A stretch of DNA of 64,000 nucleotides from Schizochytrium sp. TIO01 (Eukaryota; Sar; Bigyra; Thraustochytrida; Thraustochytriidae). The notes beneath the pieces are model-generated. The model made no database searches, was not told the DNA's origin, and saw only the letters and a list, made by a program, of their open reading frames with translations. Within the stretch, counting starts at the first letter, position 1. Each line of letters opens with the position of its first letter. Shown here piece by piece: positions 20,219 through 31,588 of this stretch. Location: positions 3,043,040 through 3,107,039 of the forward strand of contig SMSO01000035.1 of assembly GCA_004764695.1 (NCBI GenBank). The letters are read 5' to 3'. The translations under genes were made by a program, and so were the position numbers.

Positions 20219-20875
20219 CCGCGCTCCTCAATTCGCCACAAGTGAGAACAAAAGAAAAAGGATAATAAAGAGGCCCCAAATGTGTAAATGTACGCCTCGT
20301 AAAAATCAATGTGCAAGTAGGTGTCCCAACGCGTGAATCCAGCAAAGTCGGCGAGGCCGAGTTTCTATTTTTTCCAGCGACGAATTTATGAATGAATGTG
20401 TATTTTATATATATGTGCCTCTATATATAATTCGCGCTCCACGCCAACAAGTTGAAGCAGGGAAGAAAGTCCGTCAAACAGTCAAAGGTGCAAAGAGGTC
20501 GCTCGGAGCTTGTCTCCACAACCCGGCTTTCGCTGTGCGTCCACGCCGCGAAAGTCAGTCCGAGAGGTTGTCTGCGTCCAAGCAAGAGAGACCAAAAGAA
20601 AGTAAAGCAAAAAAGAAAGAAATAAAGAAGCGCTGTTTTCGAGCAAGAAAGCGTCAGATGCGATGGTCTCGCAGCTCAGAAGCCGCAGCCCGGCCGCCTC
20701 GGTGGTCGCCGCCAGCCGCGGCCTGTGCCAGTCTACGCAGCCCCGCGTGCATGCCACGCCTGCTCCTCGTGCCGCCGGCAGCAGAGGAAGCGAGTCGCCG
20801 AGCAGGAGCACGCCACACGAGCACCAAACGAGGGGGATTGCAGGTTTGGTGTTCGCGCTTTTGGTTTTCTCTTCT

Positions 20876-20876
<1 letters not shown>

Positions 20877-20906
<30 letters not shown>
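20877..20906. repeat. (TTTC)n microsatellite
   Basis: About seven TTTC units in a wider CT-rich tract (20,865-20,950), directly right of the GC-rich block at 20,663-20,841. Confidence 0.8.
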
Positions 20907-21873
20907 ATTCTTTCTTTGTTTCTCTGTTTCTTTGCTTTTCTTGTTTCTCTGATTCACTGATTGATTTCCTCGAGCTCCCTTGGCGCTTGGCCTCCAACCC
21001 AGCCAGCAAGTATCCTTTGCCTCCAGCTGAGGGCCTCGGGGTGTCAAGCAGGGGGGGGCAGTGCTCTGTGCCGCTGTCTCGGTGTCAAGGCCTTTGGTCG
21101 CCTGCTTCTTCTTCGTTGGTCGCTTGGCTAGCTAGCTTTGGTTTGCTTGCTTGCTTTTGCTTGCGTTCCTTGTCTTGTCAACAATCGATTTTATTTATTC
21201 TTTGTTTTGTGATTTCCTTCTTTTGTTCTTTTCTTGAAAACCTTTTAGTTTGGGTTTTCTTCTTCCACTCCGCTTTTGGAAAATAAACTAAATAGTAAAC
21301 AAATAAATAATAATGTAAATCTTGCATAGCAATATTTCATTCCCTTTTCTTTCAAAATTGAATTCTCAAATTAGAAAGACAACTAATAATCTGTACTTTA
21401 ATTATTATTCCTGTTCTTATTAACATTGGGAAGAAAAGAGAAGTAAGTAAGTGAACAAACAAACAAATGTCTAAAAAGCTGGTATAGATGGCCAGTTTCT
21501 CTCTCTTTGCCTCTTCCGTCGATACCAGAGCCGCCGATCCTGATTTATAAGGGCGCTCTTTCCGCCTGACAGTCCAGCTTTCGCCTTTTGCCAACAAAGC
21601 CATCAAGCTCGTCTTTCCTTGCCTGTCTGGTCTTTTCCACTTCCCGGTTTAGTTGTTTGTTTCTTTGTTTCTTTGTTTGCTATTTCCTATTTCTCGTCCT
21701 TCCGCTTTTCCACTCTCATGAAAATAAATAAATAAGTAAATAAATAAATCTTTTCTTCTTTCTTTCTTTCGTTCTTTCTTGTTAGTTCTTACTTTCTAAT
21801 CCTGAGAAGCGCAAGTTATCTAATCAGTATCTTCTTTCCAAATTCACATGTAAGTAAAAGGAACTCTTTCCTC

Positions 21874-21893
21874 CTTTCTTTCTTTCTTTCTTT
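21874..21893. repeat. (CTTT)5 microsatellite
   Basis: Five CTTT units followed by AAAGAAGAGAAGAGAAGAG. Adjacent pyrimidine and purine tracts could pair as a short hairpin. Confidence 0.75.
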
Positions 21894-22184
21894 AAAGAAG
21901 AGAAGAGAAGAGAATTGAGGTTAGAACACCAATTATCGTCTCATCCCTCTCCGTCGTGGAATTTGCCCATCATTTGCGTGCAATTAATTCCACGCTGCGA
22001 ATTCCTGCGAAGGGACCCTGCTTTCCGAGGGCTGTCCCTCGAGCCCATCAGCAGGCAAGGCTTATGAGCGGTCCACTCTCACGCACTCACGCACGCACTC
22101 CTCGAGGGCGAAGGAGAAGTTGGCCTCCAAATATTTGGCAAAGACGGAGGGAAAATTACATTCCAACTAATATTATTCTACATT

Positions 22185-22206
22185 TCATTCATTCATTCAT
22201 TCATTT
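22185..22206. repeat. (ATTC)n microsatellite
   Basis: Five or more ATTC units, one of at least six ATTC/GAAT arrays dispersed over the gene-poor region. Confidence 0.8.
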
Positions 22207-22550
22207 ACTTTTAAAACGTTTAAAACCAAAAAGTACTAATTACATTCCACCAAAAACCAAAATCAGAAATTGGCTATAAAGAGGCACCATAAGTGGTGTT
22301 GACGAATAACACTAACAATACTACAACAGTCAAAGAAGAACACACCGCCCTTTCAAAAAGAAAAGGCCAAAAAAGACAAACCCATTACTTCCCTTCGAAA
22401 TTGCTTTCTATTTTTTCTTCTGTTTCATACCCGCCGAATAAAAGACAGAGATTTCTCTGTCTCTTTCCCTGCTTCCCGTTCCTTCTTCTTCCTCTCCCGC
22501 GCTTTATACGTAGGTCCCGAATTAAAGACACGGATAATGATGAAGAAGCC

Positions 22551-22570
22551 TTCTTCTTCTTCTTCTTCTT
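22551..22570. repeat. (TTC)n microsatellite
   Basis: TTC units immediately preceded by GATGAAGAAGCC, so the left flank is partly complementary to the array. Confidence 0.75.
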
Positions 22571-22789
22571 CAGAATTTAGACGAAGCTACCTTTAAGTAC
22601 ACCTTCTGCGACTATCTCCGTCTATTTCCATTCGATTTCCTTTCCACGGATGATGAATTTAATTCACCCCCTTTATTTTAATACAGCCATCACTTAACTT
22701 AATCGCAAAACCTTCAAAACCTCTATTACCATTTTTCTTTTAATTAAAAAGATAGAGCTAATTGAATAAAATACACGAATAGTTCGATA

Positions 22790-22820
22790 AAAACAAAGAA
22801 ACAAAGAAACAAAGAAACAA
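22790..22820. repeat. (AAACAAAG)n octamer repeat
   Basis: Alternating AAAC and AAAG tetramers form an 8-base period, nearly four copies. Confidence 0.75.
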
Positions 22821-24540
22821 ACTAAAAAAAAACCAAAAACGTAGATTTTTATCAAAACATCGAACTAACGCAAGCAAAGAAATGTCACGTTCTCCTCGCT
22901 TCTCCTCCACATTCCACATTCCGCTACAGCCTGAGAAACACAGAAACACAGCAGCTTCAAAAGACGGCAGCCGTACACCCCTCTTTGTCAGCCTCGCGAG
23001 CGAAACCACCTCTTCTCTCGCCGGCTCGCGGCCTCTCTTGCTCGCTTGCACACGCCTTCGATGCTCTTTCTTCTTTCTCTCTATTCATCGTATCCCTCGT
23101 CTCTCCATGCGCCGGAACTTCGAGAACCTCTGGAGCGTCTGGAATCCAAGTTGTTTCGTGGGTGTGCTACTGCGGTCGTTCAAGTGCTCGAGTTGTCTTC
23201 AATCATGGACGATGGACGGTGAACTTTACACAATCGATCGAGCCAACCCGAAGGCGTATCTTTTCTTCACCTCCACGCTCACTCACCAAACGCGCTGATA
23301 CATCTTGACAGCATGCACCTGTCCGTCACACATGCGGAGACCACCTTTTACGAGTGAGTGCGTCAAAGGATGTGATGACGACATTCTTTTACTTTCCCTT
23401 CAATCCTTCGTTCCTCCATCTTAGGTATCTCCTATCAACTCCCAGGCGGCGAGCGTATTACATTACGCGGTTATCAGCGTGATACAAGTATATGGGCTGT
23501 AGGGGAACTGGCCTGGACCAGAGCAGGCGAATGGATATGGGTGAGTGGACTTGTATGAAGATGTTGTCATTTGAGGCGCAGATTTCATTCTTTTCTCGCG
23601 CCAAGGATCTTCCTCCTCCTAAAAGGGGAGAGAGAGAGAGAGAATCTGCTGCGCAGTTTTACATACAAGTGTAGTCACAATCTTGCGAATGAATGGATAG
23701 ACTATGCTCTTTAGTCGTGACGCCTTAGTTTCTGAACGAGCGACGCGCGAGGAAACCAACCCTGCATTGCACGGCAGGCAGACCGGCTTTGGGTCCCTTT
23801 TGGCGTCCTCGCTTTCATGTCGGTCTGCTGGGTACTGAATTGGTTGAATCCTTTGATTGATTGACTGATTTTGATCGGGATCTCCTCAAATCCACAATTC
23901 TCATACTACATATTGATTGCATATCAACAGGAGGTACAGCAGCATCAAGAAATTGCACCAATTCCAAGATTCCGCGCAAAACTTCGCTGCAGCCTTGCCA
24001 TCGACCCGATTCTTCACAGCTTCGCTTGCTATCCTGCGTTCTCTCCTGCGAAGGGTCCAGACCTCTGAGCTGCCTCGCCCCTGCAGGCCTCCACGCGCAA
24101 GTTCTTCAACTCCAAGCCTCGAGTTCTTCGTCGAGTTCTTCAGTAATTCATGACTCCCCGTGAGCAAGCTGACGACTGCCTAGCTAAGCCCTACTCACTC
24201 TTAGGCAGGAGTACGCTTCTCTCTCAATGAAGGTCCTGAGATACCTCAATGAAGGATTGAATGATTGTGTTGTAATCGTGAATGATTGTGGCGAAGTCTC
24301 TGTTTTGGAGAAATGGACGACTGATTGATTGCCACGGGGAGAGAAACCGCCGGTGCTCGCGAGGGGATAGATAGAAAGTATGCATGCTCGCATCACGAGA
24401 TAACTGCGTCTCTTTGCAACGGCTCACGAAACAGCTGCGGCGCGAAAGAGGCGAACAGGAGAGGCGATCCGAGCGGAAATGTCACCAGCAACGAAGAAGT
24501 TGTAAGTAAACATTATAATGAACAGACCATCAATCAATCA

Positions 24541-24597
24541 TTCATTCATTCATTCATTCAATCAATCAATCAACAAATGAATGAATGAATGAATGAA
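24541..24597. repeat. ATTC array / GAAT array inverted repeat
   Basis: A TTCA array (24541-24560) is followed by CAAT/ATCA repeats and then by a TGAA array (24578-24597). The two outer arrays are exact 20-base reverse complements with a 17-base middle, so the strand can fold into a perfect 20-bp stem. Confidence 0.85.
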
Positions 24598-25994
24598 ACA
24601 AACAACTCTTAGATACGGCCACTTCCTATTTAATACAGCCAGTTATAACGCCTGAATACAAGCTTGTATCCAGCTTCGTCTGCGGCAAAGCGCAGCTATC
24701 GTGCAAGCTCGCTCGTACACTTGGCGGGTAGAACGGAACGGAACAATTCGTGATAGCCGTCGGCAGCGGCATCGTCTTGGAGGCCTCGCAAGGGAGGCCT
24801 GTGGAAGAGGCTGTCATCGACCTCGAAGGAGCACGCGACCGACGCACGAATCCCGGTCTCTCCCTCGTGCTCCTGCTGTGGAGTGTGCTTGTCGATTGGC
24901 ATGGTTCTACCAGAGAGCCACAGGCCCTTTCGCGAGCACTCTTCAAAGGCACGAACAGCGCTCCCTCACCCTGGCTCTCCGCCTTGTTTCCAATGCAGGT
25001 GGGTAGTACGTGCACCGGCTCTGGCTAAACTTGTATGAAAATCTGCGATGCAACGCCACAGGGCGTTGAGATGCAGGAAGAGAGAGGAATGGACGGTGAG
25101 GAGCCACCCGCGAGACCCTCATAAAACTTGTAGATAAGCGTATCTGCAAAATAGATTTTCCTAGTGGCACCTATTATAAAGGCTACTCAATACTAGTGGT
25201 ATGATAGAGTTTTTTTGTTATTGTTTACTATTACGTTGAAAGGTATTACGTATTTTAAGACGTCGTGGATTGAGGTGTTTATTGTTCCAATTATTTTTAA
25301 AACAGAGGTTTTATTCAAATAAAAGACACAAAATATTTTTTTAAAATAAAATAAAAAAATAAAAATAGGAAATTTAAAACGTTTTTGTTTTAAAACTGTT
25401 TATTAAGTTATTATTTAAGAAAGAAGAAAAAAAAAAGATTCAACCGTTCCTCTTGATTTATATTCTGTTCAATTAAAGCAATATTTTGAAAAAATAGAAT
25501 AATAGAATACAAAACATGTATTGCATGGGACATGATGGTATCTTACGAGTTGTTTCTTTCCAACATATGGTGACAAAGTGAAGAAAAGCCCAATGCGTCG
25601 TAGTAAACACTTATCATAATGAATCATAATAAGGAAGCTCTCTTCGTTCTAATCAATCCAAATGAAAGGGGACCAAAAGTAGCAATGACCTCCAACTTTA
25701 TGTTCTTAGAATAAGACCCCTTTATCACTTTCTACCAAGATTCTCCTTTCCAGATTCGGGCGCTCTCAGCCGCACAAACCTCTAGGGTGCACTTAGCCAA
25801 AACGGTAGGCGAACTGCGCCATCTCGCCTTTTTTCCCCCTCGTTCGTTCCTTTTCCCGCCCTCTATAGCCCCCTTAACGTGTTCATTTCTTCTCTTTTCT
25901 GTCGAAAGGTTTTCAATTGAAAAGGAAGTTTATATCTGAAAGTAAGAATTCATTTTCGCTAATTAAAAGTTTGATTATTTCTAAAATATTTAAG

Positions 25995-26016
25995 TTTTTT
26001 TTTTTTTTTTTTTTTT
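25995..26016. repeat. Poly-T tract
   Basis: An uninterrupted run of about 22 T residues in A/T-rich DNA. Read on the minus strand it would be a poly-A tract, possibly a retroposition scar or a nucleosome-excluding element; neither is proven. Confidence 0.8.
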
Positions 26017-29000
26017 AAATAATGAAAAATAGAAATGAAAATAGTGCTTTTGCTTTCTTGCTCAAAGTGAAGAATAGTTGCTACAATCAATAAGAGTGCT
26101 TCTGCTCGCAACTGAAGAGGAATACGAATTGGCATCACGGCATTCGGGGTGAAGGGAAGGAAAGAGGCCATCGTGGTCATTTGTGGGCGCGAGTACCTCG
26201 TATGATGATGAGCCATCCTTTAGAACAGGTGGATGGATGGATGGATGACCATCAGCTTTTGCAAAATCGAGCAAAAAAAACTAGCAAATAAACCAAGCAA
26301 TTGCTTCGTACTACCCTCTAGAGACGGCTTTTCTCAGGCTGCAGCTCAGCGCATATTCCTCAAATTATAGCACAGCAGAACGGCCATCGAATTTCAACAG
26401 ATGAATGCCCACGGAGGCAAAGTGGGCTACTAGGAATTCGCAATTCAAGATCACTCACTCATCCATTTCGTTCATGGCCAGGCCTGAGATAACTCCTCCT
26501 TCGGCCCTCTTCACCACACAGGTTCTCCAACCCCTCGTTTTAGCTATTAATCTACTCTTCATGCTTTCATGTTCTTCAATCTCAGAAAGGAAGTAATTTG
26601 CCAAATCGTGGTCACCAAGAAATGGCGTATTTACTACTCGCCATCCTGCAAAGTCACTCGACAACCAGAAAACGAATGAAGGCACCAGAGTTGCGCACAG
26701 GATCTCGGGCCCAAAGCACATCTGTCTCAGTCAAGAGCGCCTCAGCCGTTGCTTATTACGCTTTCCCACTGACTCGAACGGACTCCTCGCACCTCGAGGT
26801 GCTTTCCTACTTCCCTCGCGTTAATTGGTTTCCGTCGTCGCCCAGAATCGCTGACTTTTCAGGGAGAGAGAACTAACTCAGTGAGCAATCGCAATCGAGG
26901 TCAGTCAGTTATTTGGTTTGAAGCAGACGGACGGGCAGCAGACAATGCAGACAATGTGCAAATGCACTACTTCGATAAGCCCCTCGAGGTTTCGAAGATG
27001 ATGTCAACTGGACTTCCTTCGCTTGAGGGGTCTTGCTTCTCGAGAAGTGGACACGCGTGAGCGATGATGGCAATCAATAAAAAGCGATCTCCTCGATGGA
27101 TTCTCTTGTTTGTGGGTCACAGTTAGTTAGTTATACACGGTATACTAAACCAAACGAAGGTGTACTCAATAAGAGAATACTAGCACCTTTGGTTTGTTTG
27201 ATTGTTTCTCGTTGTTACATTCACTCTTCAATGGGTTAGTTTATGATTATATGCTCCAAGACGTCATCATCGTCTTCTCACTTTCACTGAGATAGATAAG
27301 ATAGATAGTCGATAGCTCTCACTTCGCTTCTACTACCACCACCACCACTACTTCTATTAACGTTCTTTCATCTTTCAGCAATGAAGGCAGATAATAGAAA
27401 ACTACGGAATCTTTCTCATAAACTTTGCTTTCTTACTTCCCTTCGGTATCGAATGTACGACTTTGCTCTACAGAAGAGGTAATTGGTCAACAGCCGAATA
27501 AGAATCATGATAGCATGATCAAAATTATAACACTTTGAAAGAAGAAGGGAAGCTTTTGCAAACTGTATCATTCATTTCGGAACTCCTTCGCTTGGAGGCA
27601 AAAGAAAAAGGCCTTCAAACTTCAACTCCCTCGCCGTGTGATATTGGCTCGCCATTCCGTGCTCGAGTCTGGATCGGAGAAATCTCTCGCAATCAATCAA
27701 TCAACAGCTATACAACCCAAGCGAGCAGAGTTTAATTTGATGAGAACGTGCCTCTTTCGTGCTGTGGCAATAGCTCTTTTCTTTAAAAAAACCAAAACCA
27801 AAACAAACAGTCAACAATAGTACTTACTGTTTTAATTCTCTTGTTTTAATCCTCTTGCGCTTCTTTCCAGCCACGTTCTGAACTCTCAGTAGTTTTCGTT
27901 GAACTACTTTCCTCATTTTTACTTACTTTTAGCAACAGAAGCAAAAAGTAGAAGACTTTATTCTCCTCAAATTAAATACCGCGTTCTAATATTCAAGCTA
28001 CTCTTCCAATCATCAGTTAAAATAACACGATTATGCTCTTCTTGCACTATGTAAACAAGCTCCTCCTCTTAAAAACAAAAATTACACTACAATATAATAC
28101 TCATAATAACAATAATAATAATAAAAGGGAAACAAAGAAGGTGTTCTTTTCTCCGCCTTTCCCACTCCCTCCTTTCAACAACAACAAAAAGAAACAGCAA
28201 TAAAATACACCCTTCAATCCACTGGACAATAAAAAGAGAGAACATCAGAAAAGCTCCTAGGACCTCCTAGGAAGCGGCTAGGCTAGCTCCACTTAGTTTT
28301 CATTCAAGTTCAGCCGTTCTCCCCTCAGTGCCACAAGTGTGAACGCCGTTTTGGAAGTGAGGTATCATGCTCACTGAGGGGCCGCGAGAGCAATTTACAT
28401 TTTACTTTCTGCTCTTCGCACGCTCAAAGCCCCCGCTCGCTCGAAGAAGCGAGGCCGAAGAGGGCCCAGCGGCGCTCCGAAATGCTGCGACTGATGCTCT
28501 CACACGTATCAATTGCCTTTCAGCGCGGGAGCACGTATGCAAAGGCTGGGTTTTCAGAAGGGTGAGCAAGCAAGTGCCAGAGGGCGAGCGAGGGCAGAGG
28601 AGGGCATACAAGACCTCCTGACCTGCTCATAAATTCCGAAACAGCGCCTAATTTGCGCAAACGAGCCCTCCTCTCCCACAGCTCCGCAGGCGGAAGCGGC
28701 AAGGCGCCCTCCACACAGCTGAAGCCCGTTCGCGCTTCCGCAGAGCGCAACACTGGTAGCTCGCCTACGAGTAGCATACGAGTCGAGACAAAGATGAGGG
28801 GCGTAGTGTGCGAGTCTTATTAATATACAAGCGCGATCTCGTAAAACGAAGGACTCGCGACGAACCTATGGCATCATTTGTTCAACTAAAATGATGCCGG
28901 TAATCTGCACAGCTAAAAGCAATCAATCACACTTTAGCATGGCACAAACTACTGCTCATCGATGGTATGTATCTATATCTAAGTGAACTCGCCGCCCGTC

Positions 29001-30651
29001 CTAAGCGGAGTTCTTTCGAAGCAGCAGTCAAAGGTATTGAACTCCACTCAGTTCAATTCAACATTTCAAGTTTGTGAGCTTTATGGAGTGTTTTTATAAA
29101 AAGCTGGCCACATTGAGTTTCTTTCTTGGTTTCACGATAGTCCTTTTGCAGATAGTTTTTTTAAAAGAACAAAAGCAAATCAGAATGGAAGTCTGTCTAT
29201 GATGATGCTCTTGTCTTGAGAGCGAGTTGGGGAAATCTGCACATATGGTGTTTTGATGCTCTGATCTGATGTAGTACCGAGTGAGTTGGCTTGTTTACAA
29301 ATGGAGCCAAACCAACAGCTAAGCACTGCGGTCGATATAAATAAATGGTCGCGACGTTGAATGGGCGGACGATGAGGATGTGACCCGTTCCAGGTTTTTT
29401 GGCAATGCGGAGCGTGGGCCCCCATGGCCAAATTAAAGCCCTCGTTTCGCTCTTGTCCTGCTACTCGTACGCACCAATGACGCTCTCGAGGTGGTCCAAC
29501 GAGGCGAGGAGTGAGTGAGAGCGCGGTTCGGCAAACGGACCCCCTGCATAATACGAGCCTCTCCAAATAGCACAAAGCCAAGCCGAGCAAAGCGAGTCAT
29601 CGTCAGGTTCTCTCTCTCAAACACACGACACAGGATAAGAGAAGACGCAATCGTGCCCAAACTCGTCTCGGTGAAGATGGTGGCGATGGGCGGCGGCAAC
29701 GTCTCCTTCATTCCAACACACAGATTATCAAAGGCATGAGCTGAAGTGAGACCAAGCCGCATAAAACAGAATATGCATTCCAGGGCGTTGAAGGGTAACG
29801 AACTAAAGGTGGTGGAAGCTGAAAGGTATTAGAAGTTAGCGTCAATCGGCTGCAACTTCGCGAAGGTTTACATCATCATTTCCCGCTCGAGTTTCCAGAT
29901 CCGTACTACCTGATGAAAGCGACAAGGAGGAGATTTTGATTGTTGTGAGTTTGTGCGAAGAGACCCGGAGTGGTCAGAGGATGTCTGGTCTGATTGGCTG
30001 GTGTTACCTAGCTCGCTCCATGGCCGGCACCTTTGGAGAAGACATGGATGGACTAGTTTGTAAAATAACCGTGGGAAACTTCAAGCTGGCCAGCAGAGGA
30101 CTTGGTTGGAATGTGCTTACGAAGGAGCACTTACATCAATCATTTCGGATGGGTGGCGGAGCGTGGTCTTGGCTCTTCAAGCAAGCCCCCCATTCTCAAG
30201 CCTCTGGCGAGCCACGCTTCATTCATCGAGCACCAATCTTGTGCGGTCGAGGGGCTGTCTGTACCAGTGGATAAATGGCCGGCCAGCTCGTTTACGCAGA
30301 ACAAGACTCACAAGCTCAAGGTGGTGAAGTATCTGAAGGCTTTCTGTCAAATGAAGCGCCCTTACGCGAGAAACGACTACACTTGCTTCTATGAACTGCA
30401 TGAAGTCTTTGTTCACGCCCTTCCAGGCGGTTCCCAGCCAGGAGCCCCGTGAATTCCTGGAAACTTAACGCTCCGTGTGCTGCTACTACCTACGTACTTT
30501 GGGGAAGCGAGCTCGCTCTAGAAGGAGAGGAAATGGAAACTCAGATGTTCTCGTTCGACTTGATTCCACAACATTCGAGAATGGTACCCACGTACTAGTT
30601 GAAGATGATGGCCTACTCCACTCTGCTGTGAGTACATGAAAGGAAACCAAG

Positions 30652-30703
30652 TGAAACCCTAGGTGACAGATCACTAATGAAACCCTAGGTGACAGATCAC
30701 TAA
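30652..30703. repeat. Perfect 26-bp tandem duplication
   Basis: The 26-base unit starting TGAAACCCTAGGTGACAG occurs twice without any mismatch, head to tail. It is followed by GCAA tetramers (30,708-30,720). The unit is complex sequence, unlike the microsatellites around it. Confidence 0.95.
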
Positions 30704-31052
30704 TGAGCAAGCAAGCAAGCTAAGTTTTCTTGGCCAGTCTGCCGCTCCCAAAAGCGTGGTACGCTTTCATGCATTTGCAAGAATGGAGCTCGTCAGACAA
30801 TAGAATAAAAAACGATGCTGGGGCTCTGGTGACACGAAACCACAGCCAGCAAGAAAAGCATGTGCTGCCTGAGCTCGACCAGCCGAAGATTTGCTCGACC
30901 TCAAAAAGTTGCAATCTGGCGATAGGATTGATTGCTTGCCAATAATTACAGCCACACAGACCGAATTTCCAAAGACATGGCCAACTTCACGATCAAGACT
31001 GCATTTCTCCATGCTCTGGAGCCTGGGTACCTTGCCTGCCAGCCACCCAGCA

Positions 31053-31068
31053 AGCTAGCTAGCTAGCT
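31053..31068. repeat. (AGCT)4 self-complementary repeat
   Basis: Four AGCT units; every register is palindromic, so the run can form a cruciform. Confidence 0.8.
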
Positions 31069-31172
31069 CTCTGCCTGATTGGTTGATCATTCGATTCGTC
31101 TGTCATTTATCTCGCAGGCTCGAGAATGGTCCAGTCCAGCCTGATCAAACGAGAGAACCCTGGTGTCCATAA

Positions 31173-31191
31173 ATTCATTCATTCATTCATT
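31173..31191. repeat. (ATTC)n microsatellite
   Basis: Four to five ATTC units ending in ATTTATC. Confidence 0.8.
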
Positions 31192-31566
31192 TATCTACGA
31201 TGATGCTGATAAAGTGATAAAATAGGTGGACGTCAAGCTGGCGTCCCCGGCATCATTAGAATTGTGTCTTCGAAATCTGTCTTCCAAAGCTTGTTGTACC
31301 TAGGTAGTCCAAAACCTCGAGGTACCCGGCAAGTTGGCAGCTTTGTAGCTCGACAATGCTTGCTTCCGGAGTGGCCGTGCGCGCCCGTGCCGTTAGTCAC
31401 TGGCCAGCTAGCTGCCTGCTACTCGCCACCCATCACTGGCCAGTCAATCGTCTCCAAGTTCCACTATAACTCATTCCATTTTCCATTCATTGGGATGGCT
31501 TTCTCACAGAAAGATGAGTTCATAGAATCTGTTGTGATTTTTATACACCATTGTTTACTGCTTGGA

Positions 31567-31588
31567 AATATATATATATATATATATT
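31567..31588. repeat. (AT)n dinucleotide run
   Basis: About eleven AT units; a second shorter AT run lies about 100 bases further right (31,669-31,686). Dinucleotide arrays are rare here compared with tetranucleotide arrays. Confidence 0.85.

Noticed and set aside
19491-20336. A 281-codon plus-strand frame opposite the KDM6-like N-terminus
   Set aside because: It is the antisense of Ala/Thr/Ser-rich codons, which reads as Val/Ala/Cys-rich low complexity. The minus-strand frame is 7.2 kb long and carries recognisable domains.
20388-20960. A 190-codon plus-strand frame upstream of the KDM6-like gene
   Set aside because: It ends in a Phe/Leu/Ser run from a TTTC microsatellite and its first half is basic low complexity; only the block from 20,663 in another frame is worth testing.
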